64,000 nucleotides of DNA from an uncultured Pelagibacteraceae bacterium. GTDB lineage: Bacteria > Pseudomonadota > Alphaproteobacteria > Pelagibacterales > Pelagibacteraceae. The DNA is taken from the NCBI GenBank assembly GCA_902546085.1, contig CACCIO010000001.1, positions 92,246-156,245 of the forward strand. Direction: 5' to 3'. Position 1 is the stretch's first letter. Each line of letters opens with the position of its first letter. The position numbers and the translations under genes are program-made. The notes under the pieces are model-generated. The model was not told where the DNA came from, did not search any database, and saw only the letters and a list, made by a program, of their open reading frames with translations. Of the stretch, positions 25,273 through 34,514 are shown one piece after another.

Positions 25273-26460
25273 ATGAATTTAAATAAAAAATTATCAGACA
25301 TCTTAGATCCCAATAAAATAGAAGTTGTTAAAAATCCTATAGAGAAAGCTCATGGATTACCTAACGAATGTTATTTGAATAATGATTATTTAGAGTTTGA
25401 AAAAGAAAAAATATTTAAAAATAATTGGACTATGATTGGGGTTGCAAGCTCTGTACTAAATCCAGGCGATGCAAAACCTTTTAATCTTTTAGGAATACCA
25501 ATACTAATAGTTAGAAACAAAGAGAATGAAGTAAAAGTTTTTCATAATGTTTGTAGTCATAGAGGTTTCAAATTAGTTGATCAGGAATGTAAATTAAAAA
25601 ATGTAATAAGATGCCCTTATCATTCTTGGTCCTACGATTTTAATGGAAAATTAACTGTTACTCCACATTTAGGAGGACTAGGAAAACATGAGGTTGAAGG
25701 GTTCGATAAAAACAAGAGTAACTTAAAAGAAATTAAATCAAATATTTGGATGGATTTAATTTTTATTAATATTAATTCTAATGCAAAACCATTTGAAGAA
25801 TTTATTAAACCCTTAGAAGATAGATGGTCTAAGTTTATTTCTAAAAAAGATCAACAATTAATAAGACATGCTTCTGACAATGGTTACTTTAATATGACAG
25901 TAAATAGTAATTGGAAATTTGCTATTGAGAATTATTGCGAAAGCTATCATTTGCCCTGGATACATCCAGAGCTGAATAGAGTTTCAAATATTTCAGATCA
26001 CTACCACATAGAGGATGAAAATTTTAATTTTTCAGGACAAGGTAGTGATAAATATTCACAACAGTTTGATGGGAATATAAAATTTAAATGTTTTCCAAAT
26101 TGGCCAAGTGAAGTATCTGAAAAATCTGAATATGTATCATTATACCCAAATGTAATGTTGGGAATTCATATAGATCATTTTTATGCATTTTGGTTAGAAC
26201 CAATTTCAAACAATCAGACAAAAGAACATTTTGAATTATATTATATCGGAGATGAAAGTGCCTCTAGTGATGAATTTAAGGATATAAGAAAAAAAAATTT
26301 TGCATTTTGGCAAGAAGTTATGAATGAAGATGTAACTGCAATAGAAGGAATGCAAAACGGACGAAATTCCCCAGCTTACAATGGCGGGAATTTTTCACCT
26401 GTAATGGATACTCCTACTTTGATGTTTCATAAGTGGGTTGCAACCAACTTAACAAAATGA
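25273..26460 (+). CDS. Rieske-type oxygenase, alpha subunit (betaine demethylase-like)
   Basis: A 395-residue ring-hydroxylating-type oxygenase. Rieske ligands: Cys94 and His96 (CSH), Cys114 and His117 (CPYH). The mononuclear iron site shows ENYCESYHLPWIH with His226 and His231, and probably Asp353 in NEDVTAIE. Members of this branch include glycine-betaine (GbcA), carnitine and stachydrine demethylases, which release a methyl group as formaldehyde. Gene context (proX divergent, bhmT next, 11 bases downstream) favours a betaine substrate. No reductase (GbcB type) is adjacent, so an external electron donor is needed. Confidence 0.85.
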   Translation: MNLNKKLSDILDPNKIEVVKNPIEKAHGLPNECYLNNDYLEFEKEKIFKNNWTMIGVASSVLNPGDAKPFNLLGIPILIVRNKENEVKVFHNVCSHRGFKLVDQECKLKNVIRCPYHSWSYDFNGKLTVTPHLGGLGKHEVEGFDKNKSNLKEIKSNIWMDLIFININSNAKPFEEFIKPLEDRWSKFISKKDQQLIRHASDNGYFNMTVNSNWKFAIENYCESYHLPWIHPELNRVSNISDHYHIEDENFNFSGQGSDKYSQQFDGNIKFKCFPNWPSEVSEKSEYVSLYPNVMLGIHIDHFYAFWLEPISNNQTKEHFELYYIGDESASSDEFKDIRKKNFAFWQEVMNEDVTAIEGMQNGRNSPAYNGGNFSPVMDTPTLMFHKWVATNLTK

Positions 26461-26471
26461 GAGGGTAAATT

Positions 26472-27512
26472 ATGAAAAAAGATCTTATTACTAGATTAAA
26501 TGAAGGTCCAATAATGTGTGCAGAAGGCTATCTTTTTGCAATGGAAAGAAGGGGTTATCTTTCAGCAGGTCCATTTGTTCCAGAAGTTGTTATGGAACAT
26601 CCTGAGGTAGTAACTCAATTACATCGAGAATTTATTAGAGCAGGTTCAGATGTTGTTCAAGCATTTACTTATTACGGTCATAGAGAAAAGCTTCGAATAA
26701 TTGGTAAAGAACATTTGTTAGAACCAATGCAAAAAGGCGCTCTTAAAATTGCAAAAGATGCTGCAGCTGAGTTTAAAGATTTAGATCTTATGGTTTGTGG
26801 AGATGTGGCAAACACAAATGTATTTGATCCAGGAGATCCTAATACTCACAAACAATGTCAACAAATGTACGAAGAGCAAATTGCTTGGGCAAAAGAAGCT
26901 GGTGTTGACTTTGTTATTGCCGAAACAATAAGTTGGACTGATGAAATGAAAATTGCATTAAAAACAATTAAAGAAGCTGGACTCATTGCGGTATGCAATT
27001 TTGCAATTCCTAGAGGAGATAAAACTAGAGAAGGTCATAGTGCTGAGGATGCATGTAAAATGATGGAAGATCTTGGTGCTGATGTTGTTGGGTTAAATTG
27101 TTACAGAGGACCCGAGATGACAATGAAACTTTTAAAAAAAGTTAGAGACAAAGTTTCATGTCATGTATCAGGGCTTCCAGTTCCTTACAGAACTACAGAA
27201 AAAGAACCTGGTTTTTTAAATATTACTGATCATGGATGTGACTGTATTCCAGGTGGAAATGCATTTCCAGTTGCTTTAGACAACTTATTTTGTAACAGAT
27301 TTGAAATGGCAGAATTTGCAAAAGATTGTGTAAAAAATAAAATAAATTTTATTGGTATATGTTGTGGTGCTGAAGCTCACCACGTTAGAGAAATGTCAGT
27401 TGCGATTGGAAAGAAACCAATTTCAATGAAATATATGCCAGATATGAGCAAACATTTTCACCATGGAACAGATAAATCTCTTAAAAAAGTAAATAAGGAG
27501 ATCAAATACTAA
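26472..27512 (+). CDS. bhmT: Betaine--homocysteine S-methyltransferase
   Basis: A 346-residue zinc enzyme that moves a methyl group from glycine betaine to homocysteine, giving dimethylglycine and methionine. The zinc ligands of BHMT can be placed at Cys210 (GLNCYRG) and Cys297/Cys298 (GICCGAE). The N-terminal pattern ERRGYLSAGPFVPE and QLHREFIRAGSDVVQAF closely follows vertebrate BHMT. A good ribosome site (GAGGG) lies just upstream in the 11-base gap after the Rieske gene. The dimethylglycine product is the natural substrate of the next large gene. Confidence 0.92.
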   Translation: MKKDLITRLNEGPIMCAEGYLFAMERRGYLSAGPFVPEVVMEHPEVVTQLHREFIRAGSDVVQAFTYYGHREKLRIIGKEHLLEPMQKGALKIAKDAAAEFKDLDLMVCGDVANTNVFDPGDPNTHKQCQQMYEEQIAWAKEAGVDFVIAETISWTDEMKIALKTIKEAGLIAVCNFAIPRGDKTREGHSAEDACKMMEDLGADVVGLNCYRGPEMTMKLLKKVRDKVSCHVSGLPVPYRTTEKEPGFLNITDHGCDCIPGGNAFPVALDNLFCNRFEMAEFAKDCVKNKINFIGICCGAEAHHVREMSVAIGKKPISMKYMPDMSKHFHHGTDKSLKKVNKEIKY

Positions 27513-27520
27513 TAATAAAT

Positions 27521-28603
27521 ATGAAGAGAAAAACTTTTTTTGATTCTAGAGACAAATATTTATCATTTGTAAACTCAACTAATGAAAAATCAAAAATTGC
27601 TTTTTATTTATTTAAAAAAATAGAAAAAATCAGTACTCGGTCACCAATTTTTAACGTATTAGACGCGGGTACTGGTGAGGGAACAATTATATCTACTTTT
27701 TTGTCAGGCCTGCATAAATATCTGCCAAATAAACCTATATTTATTGTAGGTAAAGAAATAAGTATCGATGATATTAATGTGCTTCTAAGTTTTTTAGGGG
27801 ATAGATTTGCTGAACATAAAACTTTAATTTTTAATATTACTAATTGTAGCTATAAAGATCTAAATAACTCTACATCTGACAATGTAAAATTTGAAAAATT
27901 AGAATTAGTTGGAAAAAAAGGTATTGATTTTACTAAGATCTTAATGAGTTTAAGTCCTTATATTAGAAAAAATTGGAAATTATCTTTTAATAACAAAAAT
28001 GGTTCAATTAAACCCAAGTCAAAAATTTTTTTGACTATTTACAGAAAAGATCAAAAAAAAAAATTAAAAGACTTTATACCCAGAAATATGAGTGAAATTC
28101 CAAAAAAATATGATTTTATTATTGCATCTCAATGTTTTAAGCTTCGGTCTCCTTTAACTCAGACTGTAAAAAATGTTATTAAACCTCTTTTATCTTTGCT
28201 AAATTTTAAAGGAAAAATGTTCCTTATATACTCATCAGGAAAGGATTTTACAGGATCATTTCTCAAATATTACTATCCAAGGAATGGTTTTTATAAAAAT
28301 TCAGAACCCAAAAAATTAATATCTCAAATAAAAAAAAATATAGAAAAAGATAAATTTAAAATAAAACTAGAAAAACTAAAATATACTTTCAATAATTTAT
28401 CTATCAATTTTAAGGAATTCTCACTAAATAATATTTTTTCTGTCTGGAATGCAATTAACTATGTGGGACAAGTTTCTGAAATAGAGCAAAAAAAAGTTTC
28501 ATTTACTAAAAAAAATATAAATATTCTTCAAAAGAGATTGTCCAAATTAAAAAATATTTATTTTGAAGACAATATTGTAAATTTTGAAAAAGAAAGGTTA
28601 TAA
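27521..28603 (+). CDS. Putative class I SAM-dependent methyltransferase, 360 residues
   Basis: Motif I of class I methyltransferases is visible as LDAGTGEGT at about 47-55, and YDFIIASQCFKL near 198-209 could be motif IV/post-IV. The rest is very lysine-rich (around one residue in six) and does not match a family I know; the C-terminal 100 residues are probably helical. It lies 8 bases after bhmT and 8 before the DMGDH-type gene, so it belongs to the betaine operon. Methyl acceptor unknown. Confidence 0.65.
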   Translation: MKRKTFFDSRDKYLSFVNSTNEKSKIAFYLFKKIEKISTRSPIFNVLDAGTGEGTIISTFLSGLHKYLPNKPIFIVGKEISIDDINVLLSFLGDRFAEHKTLIFNITNCSYKDLNNSTSDNVKFEKLELVGKKGIDFTKILMSLSPYIRKNWKLSFNNKNGSIKPKSKIFLTIYRKDQKKKLKDFIPRNMSEIPKKYDFIIASQCFKLRSPLTQTVKNVIKPLLSLLNFKGKMFLIYSSGKDFTGSFLKYYYPRNGFYKNSEPKKLISQIKKNIEKDKFKIKLEKLKYTFNNLSINFKEFSLNNIFSVWNAINYVGQVSEIEQKKVSFTKKNINILQKRLSKLKNIYFEDNIVNFEKERL

Positions 28604-28611
28604 ATAAATTT

Positions 28612-31017
28612 ATGGAGAAAAATGCCAAAGTTGTAATCATAGGTGGTGGTGTGGTGGGTTGTTCTATTCTTTACCATTTATCTAAATTTGGATTAAAGGA
28701 TTGCATTTTACTTGAGAGAAACGAACTTACCTCAGGATCGTCTTGGCACGCAGCGGGAAATGTTCACGTTATTTCATCTGACCCTAATATCTCTAGGATG
28801 ATGGCTTATACAATAGGCTTGTATAAAGAAATAGAAAAAGAGTCAGGTCATTCTGTAGGATTTAAACCTAGTGGAGGTTTTTATTTAGCTTCAAATGAAG
28901 TGTGGGCTGATTATTTAAAGAGAGAAAGATCAAAAGCAAGATATATGGGGCTTGACCAAGAATTTATTTCTTTAGAGGAAGTTAAAAAGAAAAATCCTCT
29001 AATTGATCCATCTAGATATTTGTTGGCCTTATGGGATCCTATCGATGGTGAAGTTGATCCTTCAGGAGTTACTTACGCTTTTGCAAAAGCTGCAAAAGTT
29101 CATGGTGGAAAATATTACACTCACACTGTCGTAAAAGATACGAAACAAAAAGAAGATGGAACTTGGGATGTCTTTACCGAAAAAGGAAATATAAATGCTG
29201 AAATAGTAATAAATGCAGGTGGTCTGTGGGCAAGAGAAGTTGGGCAATTAGCTGGACTTAATCTTCCTGTTCAACCAATGGAGCATCATTATTTAATCAC
29301 TGAACCTATTCCAGAAATTGAAGCAATGGGTGATCAACGATTGCCTATTGGTACAGATTTTGAGGGGAATATTTACTTTAGGCAAGAAGGAAAAGGAATG
29401 TTGCTTGGAACTTATGAACCAAAATCAACACCTTGGAAAGTAGAAGGAACTCCAATAAATTTTGGTCATGAGTTACTTGAGCCAAAGTTAGATAATATTG
29501 AAGATAGACTGGCAATTGGTTTTGAGAGAATGCCAGCATTAGAGCGTGCAGGTATTAAGAATATAGTTAATGGACCTTTTACTTTTGGTCCAGATGGAAG
29601 CCCTCTTATTGGTCCAGTACCAGGAATGAAAAATTATTGGGTTGCGGTTGGTGTTATGGCTGGTTTCTGTCAAGGTGGTGGTGTTGGAAAATGTATTGCT
29701 GAATGGATTATTGATGGTGAACCTTCTATTGATGTTTGGGCAATGGATGTTGCTCGTTTTGGAGATTATGCTTCACCTCAGTATGGAACCATTAAATCTT
29801 CAGAAAATTATGAGCGAAGATTTATTATGACTTTTCCAAATGAAACTTTACCAAAAGGAAGAAAACAAAAAACTACTGCACTTTATGATCGTTTTGTAAA
29901 TCAAGGTGCTGTTATGGGAGATAGTTTTGGATTAGAAAATGTTTTGTGGTTTGCAAACAATAAAGAAGATGCACACGAAGAGCCTACTATTAAAAGATCG
30001 AGATCACACGATTATGTTTCAAAAGAAGTTATTAATGTAAGAGAAAATGTTGGTTTAATCGAGGTTGCTAACTTTTCAAAACATGAATTCAAAGGTCCAG
30101 ATGCTAGAAAATTTTTAGATCATATTATGGCTGGAAGACTCCCAAAACCAGGGAGAATATCTTTATCTCCTATGCTGTCATATAGAGGAAAGTTGTGTGG
30201 TGATTTAACTGTAGCTTGTTTAGATGAAAATGAATTCATGGTGTTTGGTTCTGGAGCTGCTCAAGAAATGCATAGACGTTGGTTTGAGAGTCATTTAGGA
30301 AAATTTAATTTAAGTTACTCCAACAGATCTGACGACTATCATGGATTGTCTATTGCAGGACCTAATTCAAGGAAAGTTTTAGAAAAAATTGTAAGAGACA
30401 ATGTTTCAAATGAAAAATTTAAATTTAGAGATTCTAGAAGAATGTTTGTTGGGGGAGTTCCAGCAATAATAAATAGAATTTCATTTACTGGTGAACTTGG
30501 ATATGAAATTTATGTAGCACCCCATTATCAATTAAAACTTTATGAAGAATTAATGGAAGCTGGTAAAGAATTTAATATTAAACCTTTTGGTGGAAGAGCA
30601 TTAATGTCAATGAGATTGGAGAAAAATTGGGGAGCTTGGACTTTAGATTATAGACCAGATTTTACAGCAAAAGAGACAGGCTTAGATGCTTTTATAAATT
30701 GGGATAAAGACTTTATTGGTAAAGAAAGTGCACAAAAGGAAAATTCTTCAAATAAACTCTTACCATTAATTGTTGAAACAAATGATATTGATGTAACAAA
30801 TAATGAAGCTGTTATGAACGGAGATCAAAGCATTGGTTATGTAACCTCAGGTGGTTTTGCTCACTTTGTAAATAAAAGTGTAGCATTTACTTTTGTTGAT
30901 CAAAAAAACATTAATTCTGAAAATAAAATTCAAGTAGAGATAAATGGAGATTTATTTAATTGTTCAATTATTAAAGAACCACTTTATGATCCAAGTGGTC
31001 AAAAAATGAGAAGCTAA
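28612..31017 (+). CDS. Dimethylglycine/sarcosine dehydrogenase-type FAD protein (paralogue 1)
   Basis: 801 residues in the DMGDH arrangement: DAO-type FAD domain (GGGVVGCSI at 11-19; SGSSWHAAG at 41-49 with His46 at the covalent-FAD position), a short FAO_M bridge (about 370-430), and a C-terminal GcvT folate domain from about 430 with SFTGELGYEIYV near 624-635. It oxidatively demethylates dimethylglycine (or sarcosine) and gives methylene-THF, passing electrons to ETF. It follows bhmT, whose product is dimethylglycine; EtfAB and ETF-QO are encoded 9 kb downstream. Its stop shares a base with the next ATG. Confidence 0.88.
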   Translation: MEKNAKVVIIGGGVVGCSILYHLSKFGLKDCILLERNELTSGSSWHAAGNVHVISSDPNISRMMAYTIGLYKEIEKESGHSVGFKPSGGFYLASNEVWADYLKRERSKARYMGLDQEFISLEEVKKKNPLIDPSRYLLALWDPIDGEVDPSGVTYAFAKAAKVHGGKYYTHTVVKDTKQKEDGTWDVFTEKGNINAEIVINAGGLWAREVGQLAGLNLPVQPMEHHYLITEPIPEIEAMGDQRLPIGTDFEGNIYFRQEGKGMLLGTYEPKSTPWKVEGTPINFGHELLEPKLDNIEDRLAIGFERMPALERAGIKNIVNGPFTFGPDGSPLIGPVPGMKNYWVAVGVMAGFCQGGGVGKCIAEWIIDGEPSIDVWAMDVARFGDYASPQYGTIKSSENYERRFIMTFPNETLPKGRKQKTTALYDRFVNQGAVMGDSFGLENVLWFANNKEDAHEEPTIKRSRSHDYVSKEVINVRENVGLIEVANFSKHEFKGPDARKFLDHIMAGRLPKPGRISLSPMLSYRGKLCGDLTVACLDENEFMVFGSGAAQEMHRRWFESHLGKFNLSYSNRSDDYHGLSIAGPNSRKVLEKIVRDNVSNEKFKFRDSRRMFVGGVPAIINRISFTGELGYEIYVAPHYQLKLYEELMEAGKEFNIKPFGGRALMSMRLEKNWGAWTLDYRPDFTAKETGLDAFINWDKDFIGKESAQKENSSNKLLPLIVETNDIDVTNNEAVMNGDQSIGYVTSGGFAHFVNKSVAFTFVDQKNINSENKIQVEINGDLFNCSIIKEPLYDPSGQKMRS

Positions 31018-31643
31018 TGGCTCAAAAAGACGTAGGAAACAAAATTCCAATTTATAAACTTAAAACCACTGATGAAGTCATGAAGTACTACGACGAGTGG
31101 GGAAATAAAGATAAGTACAATAAAGATATGGTTGATTGGAACTATACAGGCCCAAAGGAAACCGTAGCAACTTTCAATAAGCACGAAAATAATAAAGATA
31201 CACTAATCTTTGATGCAGGCTGTGGAACAGGTCTAGTTGGAGTTGAGTTAAAAAAGTATGGTTTTAAAAATTTTCATGGAGCTGATTTATCTCAAACTTT
31301 ATTAGATACAGTTCCAAAAGATCTTTATCAAAAATTAGTTAAAGTTGATTTAAACCAACCAATAGAAGCTGAGGTTAATTTTTATGGTGGAGTGATGTGT
31401 GTTGGTACGTTTACATTTGGCCATGTAAAACCAAATGCATTAGATGAATTTATACGAATAACAAAAGCAGGTGGATTAATTTGTTTCACTATAAATGAAG
31501 GTATTCACGAAGAGTATGGTTTTGATAAAAAAATTGATATACTAAAAGATAATAAGAAATGGGAAGAAGTGGAATTTTTTAAATCTGACTATATTGCAAG
31601 CAAAGATGTTAACGCATGGTTAGGTTTGTATAGGGTATTATGA
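31017..31643 (+). CDS. Class I SAM-dependent methyltransferase, 208 residues
   Basis: Motif I is DAGCGTG at 66-72, followed by ELKKYGFKNFHGADLSQ with acidic Asp at the end of strand 2. MCVGTFTFGHVKP near 127-139 fits the motif IV region. The compact size and DEWGNKDKYNKDM segment near 26-38 resemble small-molecule methyltransferases. The gene overlaps its upstream neighbour by one base (TAATG) and its downstream neighbour by four, so it is tightly coupled to both the DMGDH and the M24 genes. Acceptor unknown. Confidence 0.8.
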   Translation: MAQKDVGNKIPIYKLKTTDEVMKYYDEWGNKDKYNKDMVDWNYTGPKETVATFNKHENNKDTLIFDAGCGTGLVGVELKKYGFKNFHGADLSQTLLDTVPKDLYQKLVKVDLNQPIEAEVNFYGGVMCVGTFTFGHVKPNALDEFIRITKAGGLICFTINEGIHEEYGFDKKIDILKDNKKWEEVEFFKSDYIASKDVNAWLGLYRVL

Positions 31644-32875
31644 AGTTTAGTAGAAAAATAGCTCCTGAGATAAAACCAAGACAAAATTTTATTACTAAAA
31701 AAAGATTAAGAGAAGACGAGATTGATTTTGATAAATTAAGATCATATCGTTTAGACAGGGTTAGAAAAGAATTAGTAAAAAACAATTTAGAAGCTTGTAT
31801 TCTATTTGATCCAGTTAATGTTCGTTATGCTTTAGATACTGTGAACATGAGTGTCTATAATATGCATAACTTAACAAGATATTGTTTTGTACCAGTCAAT
31901 GGACCAACTATTCTTTATGAGTATTTTAATTGTGAAATATTATCGAAGCATTTGAATCTAATTGACGAAATAAGACCAGCAATCACATGGGATTATTTTA
32001 GTAATGGAGACCAAGCAGACAATCAATTATTAAAATGGATAAATGAAGTTAAAGATTTATCAAAAAATTATTTTAAATCAAAAAAAATTGCAATCGATGT
32101 TTTAAATGGTCCTGCGGTTACAGCCTTAAATAAAGAAGGTATTGAAGTTGTAGATGCAAAATTAATTTTAGAACAAGCAAGAGTAATCAAATCACCTGAT
32201 GAATTAACTTGCATGAAAGCAGCAATAGAAGTTGCAGAAAAAGGCGTTTCAAAGATGAGATCAGATCTTAAACCAGGAATGACCGAAGATGAATTATGGT
32301 CAATTTTACATAAAACAAATATTGAAAATGGAGGTGAGTGGATTGAGTGTAGAATTTTATCTTCTGGTGAAAGAACAAATCCATGGATGCAAGAGAGTAG
32401 TAATAAAGTTATGCAACAGGGAGAAATTGTTGCTTTTGATACGGATATGGTTGGTCCGTATGGATACTGTGCAGATATATCAAGGGCCTTTGTAGTTGGA
32501 CACAAATTTAATGATGAGCAAAAAAAACTTTATTCGATGGCTAGAAATCAAATTGATCATAATTTTAGATTAATAAAACCAGGAATGAGTTTTAAAGAAT
32601 TTGTTAAAAAATCTTGGGTTTTGCCTGATGAGTATTATGGAAATAGGTATTCATGTATGGTTCATGGAATTGGGTTGTGTGATGAGTGGCCTCAAATAAG
32701 ATATCCAACTGATGGTGGAGAAGAAGGTGGAACTTTTGAGAAGAACATGACAATTACACTTGAGAGTTATATTGGTAAAGTTGGTGGTAAAGAAGGTGTA
32801 AAACTTGAACAACAGTACCTTGTTGGTGAAAATGGACTTGAATTGATGTCCCATCATCCGTTAGAAGATATTTAA
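31640..32875 (+). CDS. M24-family protein with the DddP (DMSP lyase) residue set
   Basis: 411 residues: N-terminal creatinase-like domain to about 175 and a C-terminal pita-bread M24 domain. The metal and catalytic residues reported for DddP are all present with matching spacing: Asp267, Asp269 and Asp279 in the FDTDMVGPYGYCADI segment, His342 and Asp348 in HGIGLCDEW, Glu375 and Glu390. FDPVNVRYALDTVNM, GGEWIECRILSSGERTNPW and HGIGLCDEW closely recall DddP. DddP splits DMSP into DMS and acrylate. Other M24 roles (creatinase or Xaa-Pro peptidase-like) remain possible. Coupled to the methyltransferase (ATGA) and to the kinase (TAATG). Confidence 0.75.
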   Translation: MKFSRKIAPEIKPRQNFITKKRLREDEIDFDKLRSYRLDRVRKELVKNNLEACILFDPVNVRYALDTVNMSVYNMHNLTRYCFVPVNGPTILYEYFNCEILSKHLNLIDEIRPAITWDYFSNGDQADNQLLKWINEVKDLSKNYFKSKKIAIDVLNGPAVTALNKEGIEVVDAKLILEQARVIKSPDELTCMKAAIEVAEKGVSKMRSDLKPGMTEDELWSILHKTNIENGGEWIECRILSSGERTNPWMQESSNKVMQQGEIVAFDTDMVGPYGYCADISRAFVVGHKFNDEQKKLYSMARNQIDHNFRLIKPGMSFKEFVKKSWVLPDEYYGNRYSCMVHGIGLCDEWPQIRYPTDGGEEGGTFEKNMTITLESYIGKVGGKEGVKLEQQYLVGENGLELMSHHPLEDI

Positions 32876-33285
32876 TGAAAATTATTTTAGTAATGGGTTT
32901 GCCTGGAGCTGGTAAAACAACTCTAGCAGATGAAATGGCACCACTTTTAAATGCAAAAAGATTAAATGCAGACGAGGTAAGAAAAGCTGCAAACGATTGG
33001 GATTTTTCTGAAGAAGGAAGGGTAAGACAGGCAAAAAGAATGGCTGAGGCAGCTTTAAAATTAAAAGCAGATGGCCATTATGTAATTGCTGATTTTATTG
33101 CTCCGACTCCTCAAGCAAGAAGTTTATTTCCTGCAGATTTTAGAATTTGGGTTGATACAATTAAAGAAGGAAGATTTGAAGATACTAATCAAATGTTTGT
33201 TAAACCTAAAAATTATGACTTTCATGTAACAACTCAAGATGCCAAAATGTGGGCGCCCAAAATAACAGAGGAGATCAAAAAATGA
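32875..33285 (+). CDS. Small P-loop kinase (adenylylsulfate kinase-like)
   Basis: 136 residues. Walker A is GLPGAGKTT at 8-16; RLNADEVRKAAND at about 30-42 and HYVIADFIAPTPQAR at about 64-78 follow the APS-kinase (CysC) pattern, but the protein is shorter than CysC (about 200). It probably phosphorylates a small hydroxyl compound; APS itself is uncertain because no sulfate-assimilation gene is near. It overlaps the previous stop by one base and the next start by four (ATGA), so it is coupled with the nucleotidyltransferase. Confidence 0.8.
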   Translation: MKIILVMGLPGAGKTTLADEMAPLLNAKRLNADEVRKAANDWDFSEEGRVRQAKRMAEAALKLKADGHYVIADFIAPTPQARSLFPADFRIWVDTIKEGRFEDTNQMFVKPKNYDFHVTTQDAKMWAPKITEEIKK

Positions 33286-33656
33286 AATACCACTGGGACA
33301 ACAAAAAACCAACAGCACAAATGCTAGGAAGATGGCAACCTTTTCATGATGGTCATTATACTTTGTTCAAAGAAATTATTAAAAAAACTGGACAAGTTTG
33401 TATTCAAATAAGAGATGTACAAGGCGTAGATGATAATCCTTTTGATTTTGAAACAGTGAAAAAAAATATTGAGGGTAGATTAAATCCAGAATTTGAGGGA
33501 CAATTTAAAATAATGTTAGTACCTAATATTACAAATATTTGTTATGGAAGGGGAGTTGGATATAGTTTTGAGGAAATTGTATTGGATGAGGAAACTCAAA
33601 AAATATCAGCTACCAAAATAAGGGCAAAAATGAGAGAAGAGGGAAAGTTAAAATAA
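33282..33656 (+). CDS. Cytidylyltransferase-like nucleotidyltransferase
   Basis: 124 residues from ATG 33282, chosen because it overlaps the kinase stop (ATGA), follows GAGGAGA and begins just before the conserved core; a longer frame adds 11 non-conserved codons inside the kinase gene. The HxGH nucleotide motif is FHDGH at 21-25 after GRWQP, and ISATKIR at 108-114 matches the ISxTxxR signature of the superfamily. It transfers AMP or CMP to a phosphate or phosphorylated alcohol. Coupling to the kinase suggests successive steps: phosphorylate, then activate as a nucleotide derivative. Substrate unknown. Confidence 0.8.
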   Translation: MKYHWDNKKPTAQMLGRWQPFHDGHYTLFKEIIKKTGQVCIQIRDVQGVDDNPFDFETVKKNIEGRLNPEFEGQFKIMLVPNITNICYGRGVGYSFEEIVLDEETQKISATKIRAKMREEGKLK

Positions 33657-33662
33657 AATTAA

Positions 33663-34514
33663 ATGAACGATAGACTTAAGACTATTGTAGATTTAAAAAA
33701 ATATCCAATACACGAATTAAATTCACCAATAATTAAAAATCTAGTTAAAAAATGTAAAGAAGAACTTGAGCAGTATAGCTGTTCAACAATTCCAAATTTT
33801 ATTTTACCTAAATCACTCAAGGTAATGAATTCTGAGTTAGAAAAACAATTAGACGAAGTTTATATGTCTAAAGAGAGTATTAATCCTTATTTGTATGCAA
33901 AGGACGATCCCTCATTACCAAAAGATCATCCCAAAAGAACTTTTATGAATAGATATAATGGATATTTAAATTCAGATTGTTTCTCAAAAGACTCTGAGAT
34001 GAAATTTCTTTACGAAACTGAAGAGCTTTTAAAATTTGTTTCTGCTTGTTTAGGCGTTTCTCCTATTTTTAGATGGGCAGACCCTTTAGCATGTCATGCA
34101 TACAATGTTATGAAACCAGATGGAGTACTTCCATGGCATTTTGATAGTTGTGAATTTACACTTAGTTTAATGATACAAGAACCTGAAAATGGAGGTGTAT
34201 TTGAGTACTGTCCAAATATTAGAGAACCTGGAAATGAAAATTTTGAAGAAGTTCAAAAAGTTATAGCGGGGGATAGAACCAGAGTTAGACAATTGAAGTT
34301 AGAGCCAGGAGATTTACAAATATTTAAAGGTAGATTTACTTTACATAGGGTAACAAAAGTTGAAGGCCAAAAATCAAGATATATGTGTATTCCAGCTTAT
34401 GTTTTAGATCCATGGAGAGTAAACACCCCAGAACATTCCAAAGCTATTTATGGTAAAGTTTTACCAATTCATATAGAAAGAAATCAGGCTAGATCCGATG
34501 GATTAACTGATTAA
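33663..34514 (+). CDS. Fe(II)/2-oxoglutarate-dependent oxygenase (PhyH-like)
   Basis: 283 residues with a double-stranded beta-helix core. The iron triad is His159 and Asp161 in LPWHFDS and His228 in FTLHRV, and Arg239 can bind 2-oxoglutarate. EPGDLQIFKGRFTLHRV is the usual run before the distal histidine. Such enzymes hydroxylate, demethylate or desaturate small molecules. The gene lies 6 bases after the nucleotidyltransferase and abuts the crotonase gene, so it belongs with the kinase/nucleotidyltransferase set. Substrate unknown. Confidence 0.82.
   Translation: MNDRLKTIVDLKKYPIHELNSPIIKNLVKKCKEELEQYSCSTIPNFILPKSLKVMNSELEKQLDEVYMSKESINPYLYAKDDPSLPKDHPKRTFMNRYNGYLNSDCFSKDSEMKFLYETEELLKFVSACLGVSPIFRWADPLACHAYNVMKPDGVLPWHFDSCEFTLSLMIQEPENGGVFEYCPNIREPGNENFEEVQKVIAGDRTRVRQLKLEPGDLQIFKGRFTLHRVTKVEGQKSRYMCIPAYVLDPWRVNTPEHSKAIYGKVLPIHIERNQARSDGLTD

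Noticed and set aside
28612..31017. TMAO demethylase Tdm
   Set aside because: Tdm also ends in a GcvT domain but has no DAO-type FAD domain; these proteins begin with GGGVVG and a covalent-FAD WHAAG motif.
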